Origin: Gemmatimonadota bacterium
Lineage (GTDB): Bacteria > Gemmatimonadota > Gemmatimonadetes > Longimicrobiales > Gaopeijiaceae
Length of the DNA: 64,000 nucleotides
Direction: 5' to 3'
Assembly (NCBI GenBank): GCA_021295835.1
Contig: JAGWBP010000003.1
Location: 1,354 to 65,353, forward strand
Under the pieces are notes generated by a model that was not told the origin of the DNA, searched no databases, and worked only from the letters and a program-made list of their open reading frames with translations. Below, one piece after another: positions 28,172-36,808 of this stretch. The translations under genes were made by a program, and so were the position numbers. How positions within the stretch are numbered: position 1 is the stretch's first letter; every line of letters starts with the position of its first letter.

Positions 28172-31117
28172 CTACAGGCCGACTCTTCCCTCTAGAACGA
28201 GTCGGGTGAGTGGAGTGCCGTCGGGGTCGAACGCCCGCTCGCCGACCAGGTGAACGACTCCGGTGCGCAGGGCGTACCCCACCTCGACCCGTACCTGGTC
28301 CGGATGCAATCGGTGGCCCATGGCCTTGGCGCTCGCGGGCTTCGCCGCAGCTTCCGTCCAGAGGCGCCGTATGTCGGACGCCACTTCTCCCCATGCGGGC
28401 ACGACCGAGATCGAGAGCCCTGACGACCGACGACCGGGGCGGGCGCTTAACTCGACGCCGACTCCCCAGTCGCTCAGACCCGAATCCTGATGGGCCACCA
28501 CCGTGCGCCCCCGAGCCCCGAGAGTCAGCCCCAGCGGTGCATACGCCAGAGCCAGGTCACCGGCGACTCCGGCCCCCACGCCCGTCTCCGCGTCGCCCCC
28601 GTCGACTCGCATCCCCACCTCCACATTCGCCGAGAGAGCGGTCGAGCCCCCATCGATCCGACCGCTCAGCTGCGGCGCGATCCGCACTCGCCGCGAGACG
28701 GCGTCGAGTGCATCGATGCCCTCCGTGTCCGATGTCGAGATCGTCGTCTGCAAGGCGTCCGCCCTGATCGACAGGAACTTCGAGAATCGCTTGCGTACCC
28801 CCCCGGCACCCATGGTCAAACGCAAGTCGGTCGCGAGCACTCCGCCCTGGTCGTCGAGGTCGGCGTCTCCCCACCCTAGGCCAGCTGTAGCCCACGCATC
28901 GATGTCGCCTGGCGACCACTTCAGGTAGGGGTGCACGCCGGTGATCCGCGCCTCCACGGTGCCCTCGCCATTGACGCCGCTCTCGAAGTCGATCGAGGCC
29001 GAGCTGCGGGAGCCGGCCAACCCGAGAGCGACCCCGCCCGGGCGCTCGTAGTCGCCTCCAACGAAGGCTGTCACGGAGGATCCGTCCACGGTGAAGTCGT
29101 CTTCCGGAGTGCCCTCGAAGCCACCGGATCCGACCCTCGCCCACAGGGTCAGGCCGCCGTGCGCCACCTGCGCGGAGCTGCCCGACGCCAGCGCGGAAAG
29201 CGTCAGGCGGCCGGCCGGAGAGCTCGGCAGCGCTTCCCCGCCGCGACCCCATCCAGACCCCTCCTGGTAGGCGGCGGCTCCGCTCCGTGCGGTGTGCGCC
29301 AGCCTCTCGGCCGTGCGCCACATCTCGCCGAAGCCAATCAGGTCGGCGGCCTGGGCCAGCACTGCCGTCGCCGAGCAGCCGCCCACCGCGCAGTCGAGAG
29401 AGCGGTCGCCAAGGCGCAGGTGGCTGCCACCCGCGATATCGGTGCCGCCCTCCCAGTCGTCGACAACATCCAGACGCTGGGCGATCGCGTCCGCCGCTTC
29501 CGTCCCGATCGTGCGCCCAAAGGCCGAAAGGGTGCGCCTGAGCGTTCTCTCGCGATCGGCGGCGCTGATCGTCACGGTCACCGAGATGGCCTCCGTGGCC
29601 GATAGCCCCCCCGGATCGAAGGCCGTGACCTGCACCTCCGCTCGTCCCACGGAGCTAGCGACGAGAGTCAGCAGACCCCCGAACATCTCGGTAGCCACAA
29701 CCGACGGGGCCCCGAGTACGATCGCCTGGTAGCGGAGCTCGTCGCCGTCGGGGTCGATGAAGTGGCCGGAGATGTCCATTTCGCGCGACGCGCCGACCTC
29801 GATCACGACCGGTGGAATCGCCAAACTCGCAGGCACCTCGTTCACGTCTTGAAGTGCGACCGTGATCGCGGCCGAGCCCGAGAGGCCGCCCCCGTCGGTC
29901 GCCGTTACCGTCATGGAGAGCTCTGGAGGCCCGCCCTCGAAGTCCCCGCCCGCCCCGACGTAGCTCACCCGGCCCCGGTCGTCGATGTCGAAACCACCTG
30001 CCGCCTCGCCCGTAAGGGAGTAGCGGAGCCGACTCCCGGCGTCCTGATCCGTGGCCCTGGTCGCTCCCACGGCAACTGGCCCGGCCCGATTCTCTGCGAG
30101 CGAGAAGGCGTAGAGGTCGCGCTCGAAGGTCGGAATCTCGTTCACATCTTGCACGGCCACCTCGACCTGGGCCGTAGCGTAGAGGCCATCGGAGTCGGTC
30201 GCCCGCACCGAGAGCTCGAAGTTCGTGCGTCCGCCCTCGAAGTCCTCGCCCTCCCCGACGTATCGCACCTCGCCCACGGAGCTGACGGCGAAAAGCTCCG
30301 ACCTGGCACCGGCCAACGTGTAGCGGAGGGTGCCGTCGGCGTCCTGATCGGTGGCCAGGACGGTGCCGACCATCAACGGCCCGGACTCGTTCTCGTCGAG
30401 TGCGAACTCGTAGCTGTCGCGCTCGAAGGTCGGCGCCTCGTTCACATCCCGCACCTCGACGCGCACATCCACCGATCCCGAGAGCCCACCCGCATCGGTG
30501 GCGGTCATCCGGAAGGAGAAGGAGCGGGTACCCGACTCGAAGTCCTCGCCCGAGCCGGTGTACCTGAGGGCGCCCTGGCCCGAGACGGCGAAGCGGGGCA
30601 CGGCGCCCGAGAGTCTGTACGAGAGCGAGACGGCGCCATCCGGGTCGGTCGCCCTCGCCGTGCCGAGCGAGAAGGGTCCTGACCGGTTCTCGTCGAGACC
30701 GAAGGTGTAGGTCGACTTCTCGAACTCGGGCGCCTCGTTCACATTCTGAACCTTGACGCGCACGGGGACGGAGGCCGAGAGCCCGCCCGAATCCGTCGCC
30801 TCGACCAGAAGGCCGAAGACCCGCTTGCCCAGCTCGTAGTCCTCGCCCGAGCCGCTGTAGCGCACCACCCCGCCCGCATCGATAGAGAAGCGGTTCGAGC
30901 CGCCCTTCACCCGGTAGATGATCGGGCCGCCCTCAGGGTCCGTCGCCACCACTGTGCCGACGGCGCGGCTGGTCAAGTTCTCCGGCAGCTCGAAGGAGTA
31001 CGAGCTTCGGGCGAAATCCGGCGGCTCGTTCGTCTGCGCACCGAGCGGCGAGCTGCCGAGCCCGCTCAGGGCGACTGCAAGCGCGGCCGAGAGCAACTTG
31101 AAGCGCCGGTAACGCAT
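28172..31117 (-). CDS. Cadherin-repeat autotransporter
   Basis: The 981-residue protein has a signal peptide ([21 protein letters not shown]), then four cadherin-like repeats of about 100 residues (roughly 30-130, 132-233, 234-335, 336-435), each with DENxxGP, ATDxD and QDVNE calcium-type motifs. A fifth Ig-like segment (about 436-530) begins at the site [17 protein letters not shown] linker leads to a C-terminal beta-barrel of about 330 residues, so the protein likely displays calcium-dependent adhesion repeats at the surface. The last residues are VLEGRVGL; a terminal Phe is absent. The repeats are also similar in DNA and may recombine. The gene lies just upstream of metH and divergent from the plug-domain gene. 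Confidence 0.85.
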   Translation of the reverse strand: MRYRRFKLLSAALAVALSGLGSSPLGAQTNEPPDFARSSYSFELPENLTSRAVGTVVATDPEGGPIIYRVKGGSNRFSIDAGGVVRYSGSGEDYELGKRVFGLLVEATDSGGLSASVPVRVKVQNVNEAPEFEKSTYTFGLDENRSGPFSLGTARATDPDGAVSLSYRLSGAVPRFAVSGQGALRYTGSGEDFESGTRSFSFRMTATDAGGLSGSVDVRVEVRDVNEAPTFERDSYEFALDENESGPLMVGTVLATDQDADGTLRYTLAGARSELFAVSSVGEVRYVGEGEDFEGGRTNFELSVRATDSDGLYATAQVEVAVQDVNEIPTFERDLYAFSLAENRAGPVAVGATRATDQDAGSRLRYSLTGEAAGGFDIDDRGRVSYVGAGGDFEGGPPELSMTVTATDGGGLSGSAAITVALQDVNEVPASLAIPPVVIEVGASREMDISGHFIDPDGDELRYQAIVLGAPSVVATEMFGGLLTLVASSVGRAEVQVTAFDPGGLSATEAISVTVTISAADRERTLRRTLSAFGRTIGTEAADAIAQRLDVVDDWEGGTDIAGGSHLRLGDRSLDCAVGGCSATAVLAQAADLIGFGEMWRTAERLAHTARSGAAAYQEGSGWGRGGEALPSSPAGRLTLSALASGSSAQVAHGGLTLWARVGSGGFEGTPEDDFTVDGSSVTAFVGGDYERPGGVALGLAGSRSSASIDFESGVNGEGTVEARITGVHPYLKWSPGDIDAWATAGLGWGDADLDDQGGVLATDLRLTMGAGGVRKRFSKFLSIRADALQTTISTSDTEGIDALDAVSRRVRIAPQLSGRIDGGSTALSANVEVGMRVDGGDAETGVGAGVAGDLALAYAPLGLTLGARGRTVVAHQDSGLSDWGVGVELSARPGRRSSGLSISVVPAWGEVASDIRRLWTEAAAKPASAKAMGHRLHPDQVRVEVGYALRTGVVHLVGERAFDPDGTPLTRLVLEGRVGL

Positions 31118-31353
31118 GACACCTTCCTTGCCACGGGAACGGGGGCGTCGCCAGGACCGCCTGCCGAATGGTCGGGTAGCCGGGATGCTGCCGGCCAGCC
31201 TGCGAGACTACCACGATCAGGAGAAAATGGAAACGGTTGTAGTCGCGCGAAGCAACCTCCGCGCGGGCGCGAGCCACCGGACTTTCTTATGATTGTAGGG
31301 GTGCGCGACGGGGGGCCCCAAGATACGGGCTCGAGCATCTGGGAGCGACGGCC
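31118..31353. promoter_or_regulatory. Divergent intergenic region
   Basis: This 236-bp gap separates the starts of the autotransporter (minus strand) and the plug-domain protein (plus strand) and must hold promoters for both. The part near 31240-31300 is richer in A and T than its surroundings. I can point to no palindrome or clear -35/-10 pair. Confidence 0.35.
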
Positions 31354-32487
31354 ATGATCAGCCGGGCGAATCGAAGTCGGATTGGAGTCAGCCAGCGGTG
31401 GGGCGTGCAGCTCCACGTTGCGGCCATCTCTGCCGTGGTGCTCTCGCCCGCCGTCGCCTTCGCTCAGGAGCCGGTCTCGATCAGGGGCCAGGTGGTGGAT
31501 GTCGTGACGGGCGATCCGATCGCTGGGGTAGAGGTGGTGCTGGCTTCCAGGGAGAGCGCGCTCCAGCCCGGCCTCCTCTTTCACACAGACGATCAGGGCG
31601 AGTTCTCGGTCGCGAGCATCCATGCCGGCATGTACCGGCTGGAGCTCTCGCACCCGCTCTACAACCCCTCGGTGGGCGACTTCAACGTGATGCGGTCGGG
31701 CGGGTTCCTGGCCACGATGCAGCCTGTCGGGCACCAGGAGGGCGGAGAGCTCGTGACCGGGATCGTAGGCGTGCTGACCGACGCCGAGTCGGGCGAGCTG
31801 ATTTCGGGCGCGGTGGTGCGCACTGGGCAGGGGGAGCGGGGCACCCTCACCGACCTGCGAGGCGAGTTCCTCATCGAGGATCTCATCGGGGGGCAGCATG
31901 TCGTCGAATTCGCGATGATCGGGTACGCTCCCCGTGCCGACACCATCCGGGTGACCGACGGGCGGGTGACCCACGTGCGGGTGTCGATGGCCGTCGACCC
32001 GCACGCCCTCGATCCGATCGAGGTGACGGTGGAGAGGCGCGAGGTGAAGCTACAGCAGGTTGGATTCTACAACCGCCGGGCGATCGGCTTCGGGAAGTAC
32101 CTCGACCGCGAGGAGATCGAGCGGAGGGGGCCCTTCGAGTTCACCGACCTCTTCATGGGTATGCCGGGGGTGGAGATCTACCCCGACCCCCAGAACTCCC
32201 TGCGGAAGTACGTGGTGCTCCGGACCGGGAGGCTGCAGCTCCCAACCTCCACCGGGTACAACCGTTGCTTTCCCCGCATCTACGTCGACGGCCTGCTCAC
32301 GGCCCACGGGGGTGCCGAGCCCGGGAATATCGACAACTTCCTGAACACCACCGCGATCGCCGGGGTGGAGATATACGCCTCGACGGCGGGTCTCCCTCCG
32401 CAGTACCAGGGTAGGGGCGCTGGCTGCGGGGTCATCTTGGTGTGGACTAGGGTGACGGGAAGGGCCCAGCCCAGCTCTACCCGCTAG
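31354..32487 (+). CDS. Secreted carboxypeptidase-regulatory/TonB-plug protein without a barrel
   Basis: The 377 residues start with a signal peptide (AAISAVVLSPAVAFAQ). Two carboxypeptidase-regulatory-like beta sandwiches follow (about 42-125, VSIRGQVVDVVTGDPIAGVEV, and about 133-215, GVLTDAESGELISGAVV). A TonB-receptor plug domain comes last (about 245-370), with DLFMGMPGVEI, RIYVDG and GVEIYASTAGLPPQY. The protein ends where a receptor would begin its 22-strand barrel, so it is not a transporter itself. Similar short proteins are frequent in Gemmatimonadota and may act as periplasmic or surface binding proteins. Start ATG 31354 is the first after the divergent promoter region. Confidence 0.8.
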   Translation: MISRANRSRIGVSQRWGVQLHVAAISAVVLSPAVAFAQEPVSIRGQVVDVVTGDPIAGVEVVLASRESALQPGLLFHTDDQGEFSVASIHAGMYRLELSHPLYNPSVGDFNVMRSGGFLATMQPVGHQEGGELVTGIVGVLTDAESGELISGAVVRTGQGERGTLTDLRGEFLIEDLIGGQHVVEFAMIGYAPRADTIRVTDGRVTHVRVSMAVDPHALDPIEVTVERREVKLQQVGFYNRRAIGFGKYLDREEIERRGPFEFTDLFMGMPGVEIYPDPQNSLRKYVVLRTGRLQLPTSTGYNRCFPRIYVDGLLTAHGGAEPGNIDNFLNTTAIAGVEIYASTAGLPPQYQGRGAGCGVILVWTRVTGRAQPSSTR

Positions 32488-32517
32488 CGGCAGCCCCTGG
32501 ACAGACCATCCACGGAG
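32488..32517. repeat. Minimal copy of the GGCAG...CCACGG repeat
   Basis: Thirty bases carry both ends of the dispersed repeat: GGCAGCCCCTGGACA on the left and ATCCACGGAG on the right. It starts directly after the stop codon of the plug-domain gene and lies before the arginase frame. Compare 2370-2539. Confidence 0.45.
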
Positions 32518-32607
32518 TTCGAGTGCTGCTCGCGGCCGGTCGCGCCGCGCGACATCGCGCTCGTCTCAGTTTCGATCGACCTGGGGGCCGGGCGGCGAGG
32601 GGTCGAC

Positions 32608-33444
32608 ATGGGTCCGTCGGCGCTCCGGATCGCGGGCGTCACCTCGGAGGTCGAGGCGATAGGCCACCGGGTGATCGAGTGCGGGACGATCACCGCCGGG
32701 GGATTCGAGACGGCAGTGGCGGGGCAGGGGGAACTTCCCTATCTCGACGAGATCGCCGCGGTGGTCGAGCGAATCCGGTCCGCCGTTGGGGAGGGCCTGG
32801 CACGCGGCTGTACCCCGCTCGTGCTGGGAGGCGACCACTCGATCTCGATCGGCTCGGTCGCGGCCGTCGCCCAGCACCGCCGCGCCCTGGGGGAGAGGAT
32901 AGGGGTAATCTGGGTGGACGCGCACGCCGACATGAACCGACCCCACACCAGCCCGAGCGGGAACATCCACGGAATGCCGCTCGCAGTCCTCCTCGGCTAC
33001 GGCGACCCGCGCCTAACGAGCCCGAACCCGTCGGTGAGGCCCGAAAACGTCAGCGTGCTGGGTGCCCGTCACTTGGATCCTGGCGAGAAGCGGCTCATCG
33101 GAAGACTCGGGGTGCGGGTCTTCACGATGACCGAGATCGACGAGGTGGGTATCGGCGCCTGCATGGACGAGGCGGTCGAGCGGGCGACGGCCGACACCGT
33201 TGGCTTCCACCTCTCGCTCGACCTGGACGCGCTCGACCCCCGCCTCGCCCCTGGCGTGGGGACCCCGGTGAAGGGCGGCCTCACATACCGGGAGGGACAC
33301 CTCGTCTGCGAGAAGGCGGCCCGCTGCGGGCGCCTCCTGAGCCTCGAGGTAGTCGAGCTTAATCCGGTGCTCGACGATCGCAACCACACGGCCCAGCTCG
33401 CCGTCGGGCTGGTTGCCTCGGCGCTGGGGCGGACCATACTGTAA
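32608..33444 (+). CDS. rocF: Arginase (ureohydrolase family)
   Basis: Ureohydrolases use two manganese ions to hydrolyse a guanidino group; arginase makes ornithine and urea. Metal-binding motifs are all present: GGDHS, DAHADMN and SLDLDALDP. The ending resembles arginase (VELNPVLDDRNHTAQLAVGL). The first standard start codon is ATG 32608, giving 278 residues. However, the same frame continues upstream to 32488 and encodes the normal family N-terminus (RDIALVSVSIDLGAGRRGVD) without any ATG, GTG or TTG. Either a rare start is used, such as ATC 32554 or CTG 32497, or the true start was lost where the small repeat lies. Starting at 32608 would remove the first beta strand. Arginase is favoured over agmatinase. 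Confidence 0.85.
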   Translation: MGPSALRIAGVTSEVEAIGHRVIECGTITAGGFETAVAGQGELPYLDEIAAVVERIRSAVGEGLARGCTPLVLGGDHSISIGSVAAVAQHRRALGERIGVIWVDAHADMNRPHTSPSGNIHGMPLAVLLGYGDPRLTSPNPSVRPENVSVLGARHLDPGEKRLIGRLGVRVFTMTEIDEVGIGACMDEAVERATADTVGFHLSLDLDALDPRLAPGVGTPVKGGLTYREGHLVCEKAARCGRLLSLEVVELNPVLDDRNHTAQLAVGLVASALGRTIL

Positions 33445-33470
33445 GCCCCCCACGCCGCCGCGCATCTTCC

Positions 33471-33554
33471 GCCGGGGTGGTGAAATCGGCATACACAGGG
33501 GACTTAAAATCCCCCGGGAGCAATCCCATGCGGGTTCGAGTCCCGCCCCCGGCA
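33471..33554 (+). tRNA. tRNA-Leu (anticodon TAA)
   Basis: The acceptor stem GCCGGGG (33471-33477) pairs with CCCCGGC (33547-33553), with A as discriminator. The anticodon stem GGGGA/TCCCC holds the loop CTTAAAA, so the anticodon is TAA. The long variable arm expected for Leu (CGGGAGCAATCCCAT region) and a standard T arm (GCGGG-TTCGAGT-CCCGC) are present. No CCA is encoded. The gene is complete at 84 bases. Confidence 0.95.
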
Positions 33555-33884
33555 CTTCTGTCCAGTGGGTCGTGCGAGCGCTCAGCGAGCCATGAGCAGC
33601 AGTTGTCAGAGAGCGCTAACGGCCACAATCGTCCACTCTCGTCCAGGGTGCTACCGGCGACCATGGCCCGCGCCGTCCACGCCACTACCTACGTCGCCGG
33701 GCTAGCCGAGTCCTCGCGCCGCGCCACCCGCGCCCTACGGGCATCGGCGGGCGGGGCCGTATGGGGCGCGCGTTACGCTTGACCGGTGCCGATTCTTCCT
33801 CCGGGGGAGGGTCGGCGCCTCTCTTTCCGGCGCACGTTCCCCTCCATTCTATGCATCGGCGGAGGCTACCGCATCGATGCGGGG
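33555..33884. other. Gene-free stretch after tRNA-Leu
   Basis: No convincing gene is seen. At 33603-33630 there is a degenerate relative of the mutS2-upstream palindrome (TTGTCAG ... TAACGGCCACAATC), flanked by GTCCA words like those of the dispersed repeat. The rest shows no structure I can support. Confidence 0.4.
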
Positions 33885-34736
33885 CTAGCGCCCCGGCGGA
33901 GGCCCCGCTTTGTTCGCCGCCCGCTGCAGCGCCTTTTCCCAGGACGGAGCCTCCTCCCGCACCCGGTCCGGGATTCCGGGCTCCCCGGTGGACGGGTGGC
34001 GGGCGTCGCGGGCGACCGCGGCCAGCTCGGGGTCCCCCAGCGCCCACGCGATCACTGCGGCATGGTCGAAGAGGGTGCCGCGCCTGTATGCCAGCATGTT
34101 GGGCTCGAGCAGCCACGGTGGCCCCCTGGCGAAGTCCGGAGCGCCCTCGAGGTGCCGGATGGCGGCCCTCCTGATCGCCTCGACGCTCTCGGGGCCGAGA
34201 TACGGCCCCCACCACGCCACGGCCTCCCTCAGCGCGAACATCGCCCCATTCGCCTGGTTCGGGGTCGCCTCCGGGCTCGTGGCCAAGTCGGCCAGGCCGG
34301 GGATCACGGAGGGGCCGAAGTGCAGCAGCCCCTCCACCGCGAAGTAGTTCCCAGTGAGCGACCGCGTCAGGAAGTCGATCGTCAGCGGGTGCTTCGTGGT
34401 GATGATCGAGGCCATAAGCCCTATGTGCCACTCCCCGTCCCCGCTCGGGTGGCCGAGCGCGACCTCGCGCTCGTACGCCGCCACCAGCGCCTCGACGAGC
34501 TCGGTCGTGGGCTCCTCGCTGGAGAGGATCCGCGGCATGCACGCCATGGCCTCGTAGACCCTGTCGGGGTCCCCGCTGAGCAGGTCCCGGGCCACGGCGG
34601 CCTGATCCGGCAGGTCCGGCTCCTGCTCTTCCAGGCATAACCAGACCGCGTGGTCCGGCTCCTGCGCCGCCGCGGCGTGCGCCGCCAGGCACCACCCGAG
34701 CGCCGTCGCCGCCATCCTCCGCACGGTCGTTCCCAT
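33885..34736 (-). CDS. Secreted HEAT-like helical protein, hypothetical
   Basis: The 283 residues begin with a signal peptide (MAATALGWCLAAHAAAAQ). The mature part is made of repeated amphipathic helices resembling HEAT or armadillo repeats (for example DPDRVYEAMACMPRIL and GPSVIPGLADLATSPEATPNQ). It is probably a periplasmic protein-binding scaffold, but no specific family is recognised. It is flanked by intergenic DNA on both sides and appears to be a single-gene unit. Confidence 0.7.
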   Translation of the reverse strand: MGTTVRRMAATALGWCLAAHAAAAQEPDHAVWLCLEEQEPDLPDQAAVARDLLSGDPDRVYEAMACMPRILSSEEPTTELVEALVAAYEREVALGHPSGDGEWHIGLMASIITTKHPLTIDFLTRSLTGNYFAVEGLLHFGPSVIPGLADLATSPEATPNQANGAMFALREAVAWWGPYLGPESVEAIRRAAIRHLEGAPDFARGPPWLLEPNMLAYRRGTLFDHAAVIAWALGDPELAAVARDARHPSTGEPGIPDRVREEAPSWEKALQRAANKAGPPPGR

Positions 34737-35020
34737 CGTCCTGTCCCTCCTAGTCTTTCAGGGGGTTCTTGAGGAAGACCTGCACGTGGACGTGGGGCCT
34801 ATCTCCCAGCCGTCGTCGTCGTCCCCGCCGCCTTCCTCCCCTGTGCCCTCTCGCCTCAGGCCGCGGATCATTCCTACCATATACCATATAGGGGCATGAA
34901 GTGGTCCTACTTCGTTGGACAGTCCGAGGGCAAAGCTAAGGTGGACTCTGGCTGGTACTCGGAGCCCTCGGGAGCATTCGCTCTGGTCCGTATTCAGGAT
35001 CTCCGGAGTCGTCCGGATGA
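34737..35020. other. Intergenic region with CCATATA direct repeat
   Basis: No intact gene is seen. Near 34877-34890 the word CCATATA is repeated twice in tandem, in AT-rich sequence just before an ATG at 34896. This could be the old promoter or operator of the toxin remnant that follows. The short frame from 34896 does not resemble a known antitoxin. Confidence 0.3.
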
Positions 35021-35281
35021 GCGCGTCGTCCAGGGCCCCGATGCAGAGCCGACTTGGCCGACGGTGGCTTCAGCGTCGAGTGGGGCGAACCCGGCGACCT
35101 GCGACGTGCGGTGGAGCTTGATCGCGCCTACCAGTCCCTGTCGCTCGGTCTGGTCGACGGCGTGGTGATGGCGGTGGCCGAACGGTTGGACGCTCGCGCC
35201 ATTGTGACGCTTGACGTGCGGGACTTCGGGGCGGTGAAGCTCAAGGGGTCGCCGGAGCTTTGGCCCAGGGACCTGGCGTGA
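35021..35281 (+). pseudogene. C-terminal remnant of a PIN-domain (VapC-like) toxin
   Basis: The segment encodes the last 75 or so residues of a PIN-domain ribonuclease, ending LGLVDGVVMAVAERL then ARAIVTLDVRDFGAV, which carry the third and fourth acidic positions of the VapC active site. The first half with the initial Asp and Glu is missing: a TGA lies in frame at 35018 and no PIN start can be found in other frames. A TTG at 35054 could start the fragment, but it would be inactive. Confidence 0.55.
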
Positions 35282-35464
35282 CCATCAACCGGTCGCCGTC
35301 GTCGCATGCCCTTTCGACCAAGCGTCCCGACCGTCCCGCTCGTGCTCCTGCTCCTTGACACCCGCAGATTCCGGCCCCACTGGTTCGAGACGGGCAGCAC
35401 GGTGCCTCGGCGCTCGGGCGGCTCTATCCACGGACTACTGGAAGGGAGGCTGTGCCGCCGTTTG

Positions 35465-36097
35465 CTACCACGCTGTGGTCCACGTCACGGTGCCCGCGTG
35501 CACAAACGCGCCCAGCGAGATTGCCAGCAGCCACGGCATACCGGATTGTTCCACGGCGGCCATGGAGATGACGCCAAGGACTGCACCCAGTAATGACCCC
35601 AGCAGGGCGGTCCCAAATTCCTTCCCGAGAGTCCTTGCCGCCAGCACCGGTCCGGACACGGCGACCACCGGGGCGGACATCACCATGAGGTCGCCCTCTT
35701 TGTCTGGTCTTGGTCTATGGCCACCTTCGAGCAGGAGGTACAGACCGGCGAAGTCCGACAGATGGGCCGCAACCGCCGTCCAGAAGAAGACCTTCGATAT
35801 CGACGCTTCGTCGGTGGCCGCCTCCTGGCCTGCCTTCTGGAGCATGACCCAGCGTTCTCCTGCGGGCGGAGGCATGATTGCAACCCGTCCGGTGCGCGGG
35901 GCGATGCCGGAACCGTTGGGATCGACGCGGTAGAACGGACTTCGCTGCGCCTCGGCGATGGCCGCGCCGAGCGCCGCAGGCGATGGGCCCCGGTCGCCGC
36001 TTCGGCTCTGCGCATGCGCGTCGCGCGGAGACACAATGAACGCCGCCGAAATGGCGTGGATCAGGGCAATTGCCGCCCTTCCCGGGATTCTGGTCAT
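35465..36097 (-). CDS. Hypothetical membrane-associated protein, 210 aa
   Basis: A signal-like N-terminus (AIALIHAISAAFIVSPRDAHAQ) is followed by a polar segment of about 60 residues and two or three hydrophobic helices (about 100-122, 135-152 and 160-205, rich in Gly and Ala). The protein is likely exported and anchored in the membrane. No family or catalytic motif is recognised. It is transcribed alone. Confidence 0.55.
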   Translation of the reverse strand: MTRIPGRAAIALIHAISAAFIVSPRDAHAQSRSGDRGPSPAALGAAIAEAQRSPFYRVDPNGSGIAPRTGRVAIMPPPAGERWVMLQKAGQEAATDEASISKVFFWTAVAAHLSDFAGLYLLLEGGHRPRPDKEGDLMVMSAPVVAVSGPVLAARTLGKEFGTALLGSLLGAVLGVISMAAVEQSGMPWLLAISLGAFVHAGTVTWTTAW

Positions 36098-36808
36098 GGC
36101 TGCTCCTGTTCTCCTGCGGAGAGGTTGCTGCTTGACCCCACCCTATGTCTTGTCACGCCTCGGGGTTTCAGAACCGTCGTCCACGCCTGGCGACGCCGGC
36201 CAGGGCTCAGGCACGATTCCGACGTGTCCACGCTGGCGGCCGGTGTCGCCGCGACGATGCGAAGAGTACCGCCCGTCCCCGCAGAGAGTGCACTCCTCCC
36301 TCACGGTGACGGACCGGTCGCGTACGCCTGCGGCCCCTGCCCGTCCGCGGGCTTGCGACCCTGCACGGGCCCGCCGGATAGCGCGGTCGCCGCCAAGCTC
36401 CGACCCCTTCCCCGGCCCCGGCGGCCGCAGGGACGCCGAGGTGTCTCCAAGCGCCGGAAACGGGCTCGGTCCGCCCGAGAACCTACTTCTCTCGGACTCG
36501 AAACGCCTGTCTGGGGGCTTCGAAACCGCTCCGAGACACCTCGCGGGTTGCGAGAGGCCCCTCATCCCTCCGTATTCCCCCCGATACGTCAGTTCATGAA
36601 TAAGGCAGGGTAAAGTCAACCCTGACTGCACGATCTGCGTTTCCCGTCGTTGGACTGGATCTTGGTAGGCCGTCGCCGCTTGGACCGCCAGCAGCCGCCG
36701 ACCGACGGAACTTCGCTACGCGCGCAATCACTCTTCCGTAGAGCCCATCACGCCGGTGGAACACATGGGTTCGCAGCACAAGACGGCGGGAGGCGAACCA
36801 CCGTCCGG
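36098..36808. other. Long gene-poor stretch with a 59-base conserved repeat
   Basis: Seven hundred bases without a convincing gene. A reading frame on the minus strand is open (36143-36631) but is low-complexity and unlike a protein. At 36543-36601 lies a 59-base block (beginning GCGGGTTGCGAG, ending TTCATGAAT) that is about three-quarters identical to one at 49880-49937, beside the IS110 relic. It is probably the end of a lost mobile element. Confidence 0.45.

Noticed and set aside
27174..28253. Long plus-strand frame opposite metH
   Set aside because: Shadow of a conserved gene; no motif and no ribosome-binding site.
33471..33554. tRNA-Leu as an integration site for an island
   Set aside because: I found no repeat of its 3' end elsewhere in the window and no integrase next to it.
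36143..36631. 162-codon minus-strand frame
   Set aside because: Low-complexity Ser/Gly/Arg composition, no domain, and it contains the conserved repeat block; treated as non-coding.
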